DNA of 54,798 nt from CAZMGV01 sp964621525 [NCBI: uncultured bacterium] (GTDB lineage: Bacteria; JAGRBM01). This document shows positions 1 through 7,929 of the stretch, piece by piece. How positions within the stretch are numbered: position 1 is the first letter of the stretch; each line of letters begins with the position of its first letter. A program made the translations under genes and the position numbers. The notes under the pieces are model-generated. The model was not told where the DNA came from. It did no database searches and saw only the letters and a list, made by a program, of their open reading frames with translations. The DNA lies in the NCBI GenBank assembly GCA_964621525.1, contig CAZUMS010000026.1:1-54798 (forward strand), given 5' to 3'.

Positions 1-20
1 CGTGGGTTATCGGTTTTGTA

Positions 21-63
21 GGGGGGGGTTGTTGTGTTTACTAACCCCCCCCCCCCGTTTTTT
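21..63. repeat. G-run/C-run inverted repeat with T-run
   Basis: Eight G followed by TT (21-30) pair perfectly with AA followed by C (43-52) around a 12-nt loop. The C-run continues to 56, then G and six T (58-63). The shape resembles an intrinsic terminator, but the homopolymer stem is unusual and lies at the window edge. It could also be low-complexity sequence or an assembly-end artefact. I have no gene to assign it to. Confidence 0.45.
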
Positions 64-80
64 CTGTACCCGGCATCCCG

Positions 81-120
81 TGTTGTTCCGTGTTGTTCCG
101 TGTCGATGCGTGCTGATGCG
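81..120. repeat. Degenerate 10-bp tandem repeat, four units
   Basis: Two identical units TGTTGTTCCG (81-90, 91-100) are followed by TGTCGATGCG (101-110) and TGCTGATGCG (111-120), and the next base pair is again TG. The period is exactly 10 bp. No coding frame or known element is recognised here. It could be the remnant of an attachment or recombination site, or simple slippage. Confidence 0.6.
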
Positions 121-383
121 TGCAAATTAGACAGTGGCGTTCAGATTAACGAGCGCCCCCGCATGAGCACATTCCAACGCCGTCCTCGTCTCCGGCCCGG
201 ATCCATTTAGTAAGGCTTGTCCCCAGGTGTTCAAGGGGAACTCGCCCGGAAATTATCCTGGGCAGTAACCCCGCGTAGCGACATGGTTTTCAACCGGAAG
301 AACCGTTTGCCTCCCCCTCCCCTCGCCCGGTTAGGGTCCGCTCCTCGGAAGTTCGCGGCCGGAGGGGGCCGCGAGGGGCGGAT
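121..383. other. Non-coding leader upstream of dxr
   Basis: No gene is supported here. Reading frames on the minus strand run through this stretch into dxr but are antisense shadows with no family resemblance. An AGGGG Shine-Dalgarno-like run sits about 5 nt before the dxr ATG. No convincing sigma-70 promoter was found by eye. Confidence 0.5.
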
Positions 384-1550
384 ATGAGCAAGAAACGGCT
401 GTGCATCCTGGGGTCTACCGGTTCCATCGGCGTATCGTCGCTGGATGTCGTGCGGCAGCATCCCGGCCGGTTCCATGTGGAGGCGCTGGTCGCCGGGACC
501 AACACGGACGTCATGGCCGAGCAGGTCCTCGCCCACCGCCCGCGCATCGCCGTCATGGCGACCGAGGAAAAGGCCGCCGAACTGAAAAAGAAGACCCCCG
601 GCTACACGGGTGAAATCATCTACGGGCCCCAGGGGTACAAAAAGGCCGTCCAGCTCGCGACGGTCGATTCCGTCGTCTCCGCCATCGTCGGGGCGGCGGG
701 CCTCGAGCCCACGCTCTGGGCCATCGAGGCAGGCAAGGAGATCGGCCTCGCCAACAAGGAAACGCTCGTCACGGCCGGCGAGCTCGTGAACCGCAAGATC
801 AAGGAGCACGGCGTCACGATGCTCCCCATAGACAGCGAGCACTCGGCGATCTTCCAGGCGCTGGAGGGGAACAAACGCTCGCAGGTGAAGCGCCTGATCC
901 TCACCGCCTCGGGCGGTCCGTTCCGTACCTGGCCGAAGGAAAAGATCGCGAAGGCCACCGTGGCCGAAGCGCTGAAGCACCCGAACTGGTCCATGGGCAG
1001 GAAGATCACGATCGACTCGGCGGGCCTTATGAACAAGGGGCTCGAGGTAATCGAGGCGATGTACCTGTTCGACATGAAGCCGGAGCAGGTGGGCGTCGTC
1101 GTCCACCCGCAGTCCATCGTCCACTCGATGGTGGAGTACATCGACGCCTCGGTGATGGCGCAGCTCTCGGTGCCGGACATGCGGCTCCCGATCGCCTATG
1201 CGCTCGCATACCCGGACCGGATCGAGGCCACGATCCCGTTCCTCGACTGGTCGAAGACCCGCGAGCTCACGTTCGAGGAGCCGGACCTCGGCCGCTTCCC
1301 CTGCCTCCAGCTCGCCTTCGACGCGATCCGCGCGGGCGGCTCCATGCCGGCCGTGCTGAACGCCGCCAACGAGATCACCGTGGACGCCTACCTGAACGAA
1401 AAGATCGGGTTCTACGACATCCCGTCGATCAACTCCGAAACGATGGGCCGTCACAAGACCGTCCGCCTCGACACGATCCAGCAGGTCCGGGACGCCGACC
1501 TCTGGGCCAGGGAAGAAGCCGCGAAACTTGTCGCGGCGAAGCGGAACTAG
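384..1550 (+). CDS. dxr: 1-deoxy-D-xylulose 5-phosphate reductoisomerase
   Basis: Second enzyme of the non-mevalonate (MEP) isoprenoid pathway: NADPH-dependent conversion of DXP to 2-C-methyl-D-erythritol 4-phosphate, in the cytosol with a divalent metal. The 388-residue length is typical. Visible features are the N-terminal dinucleotide motif GSTGSIG (about residues 10-16), the metal-binding stretch IDSEHSAIFQ, the substrate-binding segment ASGGPFR, the flexible-loop region NWSMGRKITIDSAG followed by MNKGLEVIEA, and VHPQSIVHSMVEY. The ATG has a GAGGGG ribosome site 5 nt upstream. Its stop codon shares the CTAG tetranucleotide with the stop of the convergent DUF58 gene. In many bacteria dxr sits near cdsA and bamA; that context is not present here, although ompH/skp occurs elsewhere in the window. 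Confidence 0.97.
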   Translation: MSKKRLCILGSTGSIGVSSLDVVRQHPGRFHVEALVAGTNTDVMAEQVLAHRPRIAVMATEEKAAELKKKTPGYTGEIIYGPQGYKKAVQLATVDSVVSAIVGAAGLEPTLWAIEAGKEIGLANKETLVTAGELVNRKIKEHGVTMLPIDSEHSAIFQALEGNKRSQVKRLILTASGGPFRTWPKEKIAKATVAEALKHPNWSMGRKITIDSAGLMNKGLEVIEAMYLFDMKPEQVGVVVHPQSIVHSMVEYIDASVMAQLSVPDMRLPIAYALAYPDRIEATIPFLDWSKTRELTFEEPDLGRFPCLQLAFDAIRAGGSMPAVLNAANEITVDAYLNEKIGFYDIPSINSETMGRHKTVRLDTIQQVRDADLWAREEAAKLVAAKRN

Positions 1551-2725
1551 CCCGCCTTCACGATCTTCCCCGTCCGCGTGACTGTGACCCGGTCGCCGGG
1601 GCCTTTGGCGGCCGGAGGCTGAGGGAGCCCTTCGCCCTGCCAGGCGGCCAGCAGCCGGGCCTCGGCGTCCGAGAGCCCCGACGATGCCTGCGGACTGTCG
1701 TGGAGCTGCACCCGGTAGCCTTCGGAGCGGAGCGTTTCCACCAGCGTGCGGGCGATGGACACCTGACGGTCCAGCCGCCGCTGCTCGGGCGGGTTGGCGA
1801 GTTCTTCCGGACGGCCGGTGAACGGCTCCAGCACGACGGCAATCTCAGGGCTCAGGACCTCCCGGTGAAGCCGGACGGTGAGTTGCCCGGTGCGGGCGGT
1901 GGTTTTCCATGAGATGAGGCGCGGCGAATCTCCTGCCTGAAACGGCCGGAGGCCGTCGAACTCACCGGCGGGGTCGAGACGCCGCCCGGCGGTTTCGCTG
2001 TCCGTACCGGCGGATTCGGCAGTGTCGAGGTCCGAGGCATCGGCGAGCGGCGGCGCGACGACCAGTTCGACGTTCTGGTCGTTCCGGCGGCGCTTTTCGA
2101 TGATGCCAAACGGGAACATCGTGCCGGTCTCGGCGTGAAGCAGGCGGTAGATGCCCCGCCGGTCGAACTGCACCTCGACGTGACCTTCCACCGTTTCGCC
2201 CTTCGGCAGGTGGCGGATCCAGGGGGAGCTCACGACGCGCACGCCCGATTCCTTCCGGTAGAGCGGCGTCCACCACCGGCTCCGGCGCCACCGCTGCCAG
2301 AACGTCACCGGGATATCGCCGTCCCGGCGGATATCGGGGAACACCTGCAGGAGATACGCCGGGAGCCGCCGCCCCCGGAGATCGAACCGGTAACGGAGCG
2401 TCACCGGGACCCCGGCGGGGAGCCACGATGGCGGCGCAAACTCCGCGTCGAGCTTCCGGAGCACGGTCTCGCTCCAGAGGCCCGACGTCGTGACGATGCC
2501 GAAGTGAAGCCCGAGCAGGATGTAGAGGACGTTGTTGCCGGTATTGAGCGCGGCAATGGCCACTGCCGCCGAGAGGCCGGTGAACAGCCAGCCGGCCTTG
2601 GTCGGCTTCACACGCCGGGGAGGCACCCACCAGGAGGCGAACTGACGGAGCAGCGACGGCCTTGAGGCCGGAGCAGAATTACCTTGGGGAGCGGCAGTCA
2701 CGGCGGCGGTCGTCACAACCGGCAC
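1547..2725 (-). CDS. DUF58 domain-containing membrane protein
   Basis: This 392-residue protein has two hydrophobic segments near residues 45-85, then a beta-rich region and the DUF58 core (about residues 240-320). The core carries the typical pattern in which FDGLRPFQAGDSPRLISWK precedes a stretch resembling a von Willebrand A-like fold. DUF58 proteins usually accompany MoxR ATPases and transglutaminase-like proteins and are thought to work in envelope protein assembly, but no MoxR gene is visible here. The start is GTG at 2725, three bases after the stop of the upstream gene 2729-3469, so the two are probably co-transcribed. Its stop overlaps the stop of dxr. The family call is secure; the function is not known. 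Confidence 0.85.
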   Translation of the reverse strand: MPVVTTAAVTAAPQGNSAPASRPSLLRQFASWWVPPRRVKPTKAGWLFTGLSAAVAIAALNTGNNVLYILLGLHFGIVTTSGLWSETVLRKLDAEFAPPSWLPAGVPVTLRYRFDLRGRRLPAYLLQVFPDIRRDGDIPVTFWQRWRRSRWWTPLYRKESGVRVVSSPWIRHLPKGETVEGHVEVQFDRRGIYRLLHAETGTMFPFGIIEKRRRNDQNVELVVAPPLADASDLDTAESAGTDSETAGRRLDPAGEFDGLRPFQAGDSPRLISWKTTARTGQLTVRLHREVLSPEIAVVLEPFTGRPEELANPPEQRRLDRQVSIARTLVETLRSEGYRVQLHDSPQASSGLSDAEARLLAAWQGEGLPQPPAAKGPGDRVTVTRTGKIVKAG

Positions 2726-2728
2726 CGC

Positions 2729-3469
2729 CTACTTCCGGACGAGTTTCAGGTTCGGGACCGACGCCTCGGTGAGCCCGGCCGCTTCGAGGAGCGGTTCCAC
2801 GACGCTCTCGGGTACCTTGAGGCGCGCAAGCAGGCTGCGGGCTTCGCTCTCGGGGATTTGCACGACGGAAAGACTGCGGCCCTTCAGGGACGCCAGATCG
2901 TCCGACGGCGGAAAGAGCCATTTGAGGCTTTCCAGCCGGATCGCCTCGAGTTCGCCTTCGGGGAACAGGCCGGGATCGGACTGGAACAGTGCCGTGTGCT
3001 CTTCCGGGCGGTAGTAGGACTTCCAGGCGGCCGGGGAGAAGTTCACATGTCCCCATTCGCGCTCGGCGAGCCGGCTGATCGGCTTCCCCGAGTGGCTGGC
3101 AATGTCATCGAACTCGCCGTCGATCCGGCGGCGGAATTCGGCGAGATGGTTCGAAATGCGCTGCCGGACGTCGATCTGCTCCAGATGGCCGCTGTCGTTG
3201 AACCGGGGCGCAAACGAGGCGATGCCGAGCATGCGGGCCGTGCGCTCGATATAGAGGACGAGGTCCCGGTTGTCGCTGCGGACCACGAACGGGGCGTCGG
3301 GGCTCGCCCGGACGATCCGGGGCAGATAGCGGTGGAACAGGACGACCGGGTCCGGCGTCGGTTTTCTCGAGGTTCCGCGTCCGAACCGGACGGCCCGGAC
3401 CGCCGACCAGGCCCCGAGGCCCAGGGTCAGGATCACGACGGCGTAAACAGCAAGCGAGGCGATTTCCAT
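2729..3469 (-). CDS. Hypothetical protein with N-terminal membrane anchor
   Basis: I do not recognise a family. The 246-residue product begins with one hydrophobic helix (about residues 4-25) followed by basic residues (VRAVRFGRGTSRK), which suggests an N-terminal membrane anchor with a soluble domain on the cytoplasmic side. The remainder is mixed alpha/beta with an acidic central part and a helical C-terminus rich in Leu and Ala. It lies directly upstream of the DUF58 gene with a 3-nt gap, so it probably belongs to the same envelope-related unit. The ATG is preceded only by a weak ribosome site. Confidence 0.7.
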   Translation of the reverse strand: MEIASLAVYAVVILTLGLGAWSAVRAVRFGRGTSRKPTPDPVVLFHRYLPRIVRASPDAPFVVRSDNRDLVLYIERTARMLGIASFAPRFNDSGHLEQIDVRQRISNHLAEFRRRIDGEFDDIASHSGKPISRLAEREWGHVNFSPAAWKSYYRPEEHTALFQSDPGLFPEGELEAIRLESLKWLFPPSDDLASLKGRSLSVVQIPESEARSLLARLKVPESVVEPLLEAAGLTEASVPNLKLVRK

Positions 3470-3511
3470 GCGGTCTCATTGTCGGACTTCCGCCGGGGGA
3501 AGGCAACCGCG

Positions 3512-4441
3512 TCAGCCGCCCATGAGCCCTTCGTCGAGAAAGCTGAAATACCTGGGGCCCGCGACAATCAGATGATCCAGCACGCGGACCGAAAGGGTTT
3601 TCCCCGCAGCGACGGCATCCGAGGTGAACCGGCGGTCGGCGGACGACGGTGCCGGATCGCCGGAGGGGTGGCTGTGCGAGAGAATGAGCGCGGCCGCGCC
3701 CTCGCGCACCGCGTCCCTGAACAGGCACGCTGGGTCCAGCGAAACCGAGTCGGTGCCGCCCGTCGTGCAGTGCACGGCCCTGAGCAGGCGGTTCTTCGTG
3801 TCGAGGAGCAGCGTGACGATTTCTTCCCGCGAGGGGTCCCGGAAATGTTCGCGCAGGACCCGGAAGGCGGTCTCGCTGTTCGAGACCTGCGGGCGGTCTT
3901 CCAGCTGTGAACGCTCAAGGCGCGGCGCGAGCGCCAACGCCGCCAGCACAGCGGCGGCCTTGGCGGGCCCAAGGCCCGCAAGCCTCGCGAGGTCCGCTGG
4001 CGAGAGCCGGGCGATCTGCGCGAGCCCGCCCGCCTTCTCGAGCAGGGAGCGCGCCTGTTCCATGGCGTTCTGCCGCGTATCGCCGGTGCGGATCAGGATG
4101 GCGAGGAGTTCTGAGTCCGAGAGGGACTGCGCCCCGCACCTCAGCAGCCGTTCCCTCGGGCGGTCGTCCTCGGGCCAGTCCCGGATCGCCGGACGGCGCA
4201 GGCGGCCATCGGACCTGATACCGGGCGGTTCCGGGGGTTCTGCACACTGGATGTTCGCCGGTTCCAAAGGCTCCGGTTCCGGCGGATTTTTCCGGAAGCG
4301 AGGCCGCTCCCGCCCCAGGAGGCCTTCCAGCCATTCGACCGGCTGGTTTCGGGACGCCGCCCGTTCCCCCCGGAGCGGCAGCACCGCCGCCTCCCGGCAT
4401 TCCATCGGTACGGGTTCGTTCTGCCTGAATCGCCGGGCCAT
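3512..4441 (-). CDS. radC: RadC family JAB/MPN-domain protein
   Basis: The protein has a helix-hairpin-helix-like N-terminal domain (near LARLAGLGPAKAAAVLAAL) and a C-terminal JAB1/MPN-like metalloprotease-fold domain with the zinc-ligand signature SHSHPSGDPAPSSAD. RadC was once linked to DNA repair, but its cellular role is still unsettled. The product is 309 residues, clearly longer than the usual 220-230. The first ~90 residues are a Pro/Arg/Glu-rich extension with no recognisable domain. The ATG at 4441 has a strong GGAGGAGAG site, which supports the long form, although an internal start near the conserved domain cannot be excluded. Confidence 0.93.
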   Translation of the reverse strand: MARRFRQNEPVPMECREAAVLPLRGERAASRNQPVEWLEGLLGRERPRFRKNPPEPEPLEPANIQCAEPPEPPGIRSDGRLRRPAIRDWPEDDRPRERLLRCGAQSLSDSELLAILIRTGDTRQNAMEQARSLLEKAGGLAQIARLSPADLARLAGLGPAKAAAVLAALALAPRLERSQLEDRPQVSNSETAFRVLREHFRDPSREEIVTLLLDTKNRLLRAVHCTTGGTDSVSLDPACLFRDAVREGAAALILSHSHPSGDPAPSSADRRFTSDAVAAGKTLSVRVLDHLIVAGPRYFSFLDEGLMGG

Positions 4442-4617
4442 GACGGAGCTCTCCTCCCTTGCTCGGTGGGATGAAGAGCAACCGACGGGCCGGAGAGCTG
4501 GTTTACAAGCTGCTGATATTCATGGGATTTTTACGGGGATAACGAGTGAACAATCTGCGGTGTACGGATTCCGTACGGAAAAGATTGCGTAGATGGTCGC
4601 AGAAGAAGGACGGGTGC

Positions 4618-5451
4618 TCAATCGCCCGGCATGCGGTTCACGATTTCGGCGGGGACCGGAAGTTCAAGCTCACGGGCACGTTTCTGCCAGTGGAGGTGGG
4701 CTTCGCGCTCCAGTCCGATGATCCGGGTGCGGACTTTCTCTACCAGTTCGTCCACCTGATCCAGCCGGTAGCCGTCCGTGGGGATCGGATCGCCGCAGTT
4801 CACGACGATGTGCCCCCGGTGCGCCCGCACCTTGAACCCGTGGCCGTATATCTGGCCCGAGCCGGCGATGCCCACCGGCAGAATCGGAACGCCGCCCTGG
4901 ATCGCCATGATGAAGCCGCCCTTCTTGAAGGGAAGCATCTTGCCGTCCAGCGAGCGGGTGCCTTCGGGAAAGACGACAATGTTCTCGCCGCCCTTGATCC
5001 GGCGGATCACTTCCTCGGAGGACTGCTGGGCCGACTCCTTGTCGCCGCGCTTCACGAAGATGAAGTTCAGCGCCCAGAACGCCTGCCCGAGGAACGGCAC
5101 GTAGAGGAGTTCCTGCTTCACGAGGAACCGGAACGTTACGGGCTTCAGCTCAAGCAGCATGGCGGGGCCGTCCAGGTGGGAGCGGTGATTCGCCATGATG
5201 ATGTAGGGGGAGAGCTTCTCCGGCCGGCGGCCGATGAACTCATGGGTGGTGTTCGCCGCCCAGAAATTCGACTCGCAGTAGCCGTAGGTCGGATAGTTGC
5301 CGTAGTGGTGCGGGTCGTCCCTGAGCCCGAGCTTGTCCAGCGTGCCGAAGGCGATGGAGTAGATCCCCATCACGGGCGTCATCACGGCCAGCTCTCCGTA
5401 GAGCATGAACGTGCGGTGCCACTTGCGAAGTTCGTCGAGCGGGTCGGACAA
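4618..5451 (-). CDS. Lysophospholipid acyltransferase family protein (PlsC-like)
   Basis: This enzyme probably transfers a fatty acyl group to a lysophospholipid such as 1-acyl-glycerol-3-phosphate at the inner membrane. The catalytic HX4D box appears as NHRSHLDGP and the glycerophosphate-binding block as FPEGTRS, followed by a Lys-rich stretch KKGGF. The product is about 277 residues, and the N-terminal part contains a hydrophobic helix (about 15-35). The most upstream in-frame start is TTG at 5451, with a GGAGG box 11 nt upstream; an ATG at 5406 would shorten it by 15 residues. It stands alone between radC and a divergent DoxX-like gene. The family is clear, but the exact substrate is inferred. 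Confidence 0.88.
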   Translation of the reverse strand: MSDPLDELRKWHRTFMLYGELAVMTPVMGIYSIAFGTLDKLGLRDDPHHYGNYPTYGYCESNFWAANTTHEFIGRRPEKLSPYIIMANHRSHLDGPAMLLELKPVTFRFLVKQELLYVPFLGQAFWALNFIFVKRGDKESAQQSSEEVIRRIKGGENIVVFPEGTRSLDGKMLPFKKGGFIMAIQGGVPILPVGIAGSGQIYGHGFKVRAHRGHIVVNCGDPIPTDGYRLDQVDELVEKVRTRIIGLEREAHLHWQKRARELELPVPAEIVNRMPGD

Positions 5452-5626
5452 GGGGGCGGGAACCTCCGGGAGCGCATGTTTGAGCCGGAGGCCGCCGGTG
5501 TCAATCGGCGGCCGGAGGGTTCACATTACCTTAACCCGCGGCAGTCCCCGGCCACGGGACATCCCTCGCCTGGCCGACCCGCGACCGGCCAGATACAAGC
5601 TAGACGGAAGGAAGGGGATTTGTTCG

Positions 5627-6055
5627 ATGAAAAAATACAGGAAACAGCTGCTCTATGTAATGGCGGGGCTGTACATCTTCGCGGGAGTGATGCACTTCAT
5701 CGTGCCGGAGTTCTATGCGCAGATCATTCCGGACTACATGGAAGCCCTCGGGCCGATGATGCTGGTTTACCTGTCGGGCGTGGCGGAGATTGCCTGCGGC
5801 GTGGGGCTCCTGATTCCCAAAACCCGCAAGCTCGCCGCCTGGGCGACCATCGCCCTGCTCGTCGCCGTGTTCCCGGCGAATCTCTACATGGCGACGGCCA
5901 ACGTGCAGATCGAAGGGCTGCCGTCCTTCATGGAGCAGCCCGGCCCCGTGGGCCGCTGGATGCGGCTCCCGTTCCAGATCGTCTTCATCTGGTGGGCGTG
6001 GCTCTATACGAAGGATGATCCCGAGGCCGGAACTGAAAGTACCGCGGCCGCGTAA
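5627..6055 (+). CDS. DoxX-like family membrane protein
   Basis: A 142-residue, four-helix integral membrane protein of the DoxX-like type. The helices are near residues 7-27, 42-62, 68-88 and 112-130. The MAGLYIFAGVMHFI start and the AEIACGVGLLIP segment are typical of the family. Family members are mostly uncharacterised; some are tied to redox or thiol stress. The ATG at 5627 is chosen because the membrane protein begins there with MKKYRKQ and a GGAAGGGGA ribosome site lies just upstream; the reading frame is open further upstream but carries no family sequence. A strong terminator hairpin follows at 6102-6137. Confidence 0.82.
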   Translation: MKKYRKQLLYVMAGLYIFAGVMHFIVPEFYAQIIPDYMEALGPMMLVYLSGVAEIACGVGLLIPKTRKLAAWATIALLVAVFPANLYMATANVQIEGLPSFMEQPGPVGRWMRLPFQIVFIWWAWLYTKDDPEAGTESTAAA

Positions 6056-6101
6056 ATCACCCGCGTTGACACCGGTTCGGCCGGTATGCTTGAACATCCG
6101 G

Positions 6102-6137
6102 CGGCGCGGCTCATTCTGTTCGGCCGCGCCGTTTCCT
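6102..6137 (+). terminator. Rho-independent terminator after DoxX-like gene
   Basis: A perfect 9-bp GC stem (CGGCGCGGC at 6102-6110 with GCCGCGCCG at 6123-6131) encloses a 12-nt loop and is followed by TTTCCTT. It ends transcription of the DoxX-like gene just before tRNA-Leu. Confidence 0.7.
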
Positions 6138-6141
6138 TCGT

Positions 6142-6228
6142 GCCCCCGTGCTGGAACTGGTAGACAGGGCGGTCTCAAAAACCGCTGGCTTCACGGCCGT
6201 GACGGTTCGATTCCGTCCGGGGGCACCA
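6142..6228 (+). tRNA. tRNA-Leu (anticodon CAA)
   Basis: Seven-base acceptor stem GCCCCCG/CGGGGGC (6142-6148 with 6218-6224). Anticodon stem GCGGT/ACCGC (6169-6173, 6181-6185) with loop CTCAAAA, giving anticodon CAA at 6176-6178 for the UUG codon. There is a long variable arm (class II, as expected for Leu). T-stem GACGG/CCGTC (6201-6205, 6213-6217) carries the TTCGATT loop, then discriminator A and an encoded CCA (6226-6228). A TTGACA at 6066 followed by TATGCT has only a 13-nt spacer and lies upstream of the terminator, so I do not call it a promoter. Confidence 0.95.
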
Positions 6229-6339
6229 CGAAAATCGCTTCCTACCCTCCACTAAAACCGCCGTGAGCCCCGTCATATCCGAAAACCCGTAATCCGTTCA
6301 TAATGAGAGATCCGGACTGCGTCCGGTAGACGGGGAACG

Positions 6340-7866
6340 ATGCGGAAATCGGGCAACATGATCGCGGCTCTGACGGCAGTGGTGCTGGCGCCGGGGATCC
6401 TTCAGGCGGCAGAACCCGGCTGGACACCGCCCACCTGCTCGGCTGAACGGTTTTCCCCCGAAGCGAGCCAGCCGCTCCCCGTCTCGGCCGCCTCGAACCG
6501 GCCCCCCCGGATCTCGGGCACGCCGCCCGTGAAAATCCGCGCCGGGCAGGACTATGTGTTCCTGCCGTCCGTTACCGATGTGGACAACGACCGGCTCCAG
6601 TTTTTCATCGCCAACCAGCCGGCATGGCTCGAATTCAACCGGGAGTGGGGATCGCTCTCAGGCATTCCCGGCGACGACGACGCCGGCCTTTATCCGAATA
6701 TTTCGATTTCCGTCACCGATGGCCGTTCGGCGCCCGTCTCGCTGCCCCCGTTCACGATTACCGTGACAGATGCCTCCGGTAAAATCCCCGCGTCCGCGAG
6801 GAAGGACCGGGTGCTGGAGCCCCTTTATAATGGTGTTCCGCTCGGTTCCTGGGTGCGCACCCTCGAAACCGGATCGCTGCCCGAGAAACGGCGGGCACTC
6901 CAGGTGGTGACGGCACTGGGCCCCGAAGCGGCATCCGCCGCACCCGCACTGATCCGGCTGGTCTCGAACCCGTTCGAAAACGCCCTGCTCCGTTCCGGGG
7001 CCGCCCTCGCGCTCGGCCGCCTGGGAACTCCGGGCCGGGAAGCAGTCCCGGCTCTCATCCGGTATCTGCTCGACGGAAGTCCGCTCGCCGTCGAAGCGGC
7101 CACCGAAGCGCTGGGCCATCTTGGTGAACCGGCCGCCGTTCCGTTCCTCGCGAACGTCCTCGACCGGCCCGAACCCCAGCTCCGGCGCAAGGCGGCCGAC
7201 GCGCTCGGAGCCATCGGTCCCTCTGCGTTCGAAGCGGTTCCCTCTCTCATCCGCTCGCTCAAGGCCGGCAACGAGGCGGCCGCCGAGGCGCTCGGCCGCA
7301 TCGGCGAACCGGGTTCGGTCCCGTCCCTGATCGACGCCCTCTCCGACTGGCGCGTGGCGTTCGGAGCGGTGTCGGCGCTCGGCACGATCGGCCCCGACCA
7401 TCCGGGCGTGCTCCCGGCACTGGTCCGCGTGGTGAGCCAGGCGCAGGCGCCCGAAGCCGTGCGGGTGCGCGCTGCGGAAGTCCTCGGCTCCTTCGGCCAG
7501 AAGGCGAAGGACGCCGTGCCCGCGCTCGTCTCGCTGCTCAAGGGCCCCCATTCCGCCGCCATCCGGAGTGCCGCCGCCGGGGCTCTCATGAGCATTTCCA
7601 CGGAGAAGGAAAGCGGATTGCCGATCCTCGTCTGGGCGCTCGGGGAATCGCCCGACGCCAATGTGCGGCGCTGGGCGGCAGAGATGATCGGACGACTCGG
7701 CCCCGCGGCATTCGACGCCGTGCCGGCCCTCGTGAAAGCACTTGAGGATCCTGACCCCGCCGTGCGGCAGGAAGCGGAGAGATCGGTTAAGCGGCTCCAG
7801 GGGAAACTGGCCGAAGGCCCCCGCCCGGCTCCCGCCAACCAGGTCGCCCGGGCGAAGGAACCCTGA
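6340..7866 (+). CDS. Secreted HEAT-repeat protein with Ig-like (He_PIG) domain
   Basis: This 508-residue protein starts with a signal peptide (about residues 1-25, ending near LQAAEP). It is followed by one putative-Ig/dystroglycan-type cadherin-like domain (about 50-150; marked by PAWLEFN, GSLSGIPGDDDAG and ISVTDG) and then about eight HEAT/PBS-lyase-type repeats (about 180-490). The repeats show the pattern A(A/V)PALI...A..ALG.(L/I)G. Such repeats form a superhelical protein-binding scaffold, so an extracytoplasmic binding role is inferred. A small hairpin (CCGGAC-TGC-GTCCGG, 6312-6326) sits just upstream of the GGGGAA ribosome site. The ATG at 6340 is used; Met7 is an alternative. A hairpin lies between it and the convergent gene. 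Confidence 0.85.
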   Translation: MRKSGNMIAALTAVVLAPGILQAAEPGWTPPTCSAERFSPEASQPLPVSAASNRPPRISGTPPVKIRAGQDYVFLPSVTDVDNDRLQFFIANQPAWLEFNREWGSLSGIPGDDDAGLYPNISISVTDGRSAPVSLPPFTITVTDASGKIPASARKDRVLEPLYNGVPLGSWVRTLETGSLPEKRRALQVVTALGPEAASAAPALIRLVSNPFENALLRSGAALALGRLGTPGREAVPALIRYLLDGSPLAVEAATEALGHLGEPAAVPFLANVLDRPEPQLRRKAADALGAIGPSAFEAVPSLIRSLKAGNEAAAEALGRIGEPGSVPSLIDALSDWRVAFGAVSALGTIGPDHPGVLPALVRVVSQAQAPEAVRVRAAEVLGSFGQKAKDAVPALVSLLKGPHSAAIRSAAAGALMSISTEKESGLPILVWALGESPDANVRRWAAEMIGRLGPAAFDAVPALVKALEDPDPAVRQEAERSVKRLQGKLAEGPRPAPANQVARAKEP

Positions 7867-7874
7867 AAACGAAG

Positions 7875-7898
7875 CGGCCCGGCTGGTCAGCCGGGCCG
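7875..7898. terminator. Bidirectional terminator-like hairpin
   Basis: CGGCCCGGCT (7875-7884) and AGCCGGGCCG (7889-7898) form a perfect 10-bp stem with a GGTC loop in the short gap between two convergent genes. There is no clear T-run on either side, so it may need other factors to terminate. Confidence 0.5.
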
Positions 7899-7929
7899 GT
7901 GCCTCATCCCGATATTGGATGCGGGCGCG

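Noticed and set aside
81-120. Start of a CRISPR array
   Set aside because: The units are 10 bp, directly adjacent with no spacers, and no cas gene is present.
231-1454. Long minus-strand reading frame across dxr
   Set aside because: It is an antisense shadow of dxr. The plus-strand protein has all DXP reductoisomerase motifs.
6066-6090. TTGACA and TATGCT as a promoter for tRNA-Leu
   Set aside because: The spacer is only 13 nt, and a strong terminator hairpin lies between this site and the tRNA.
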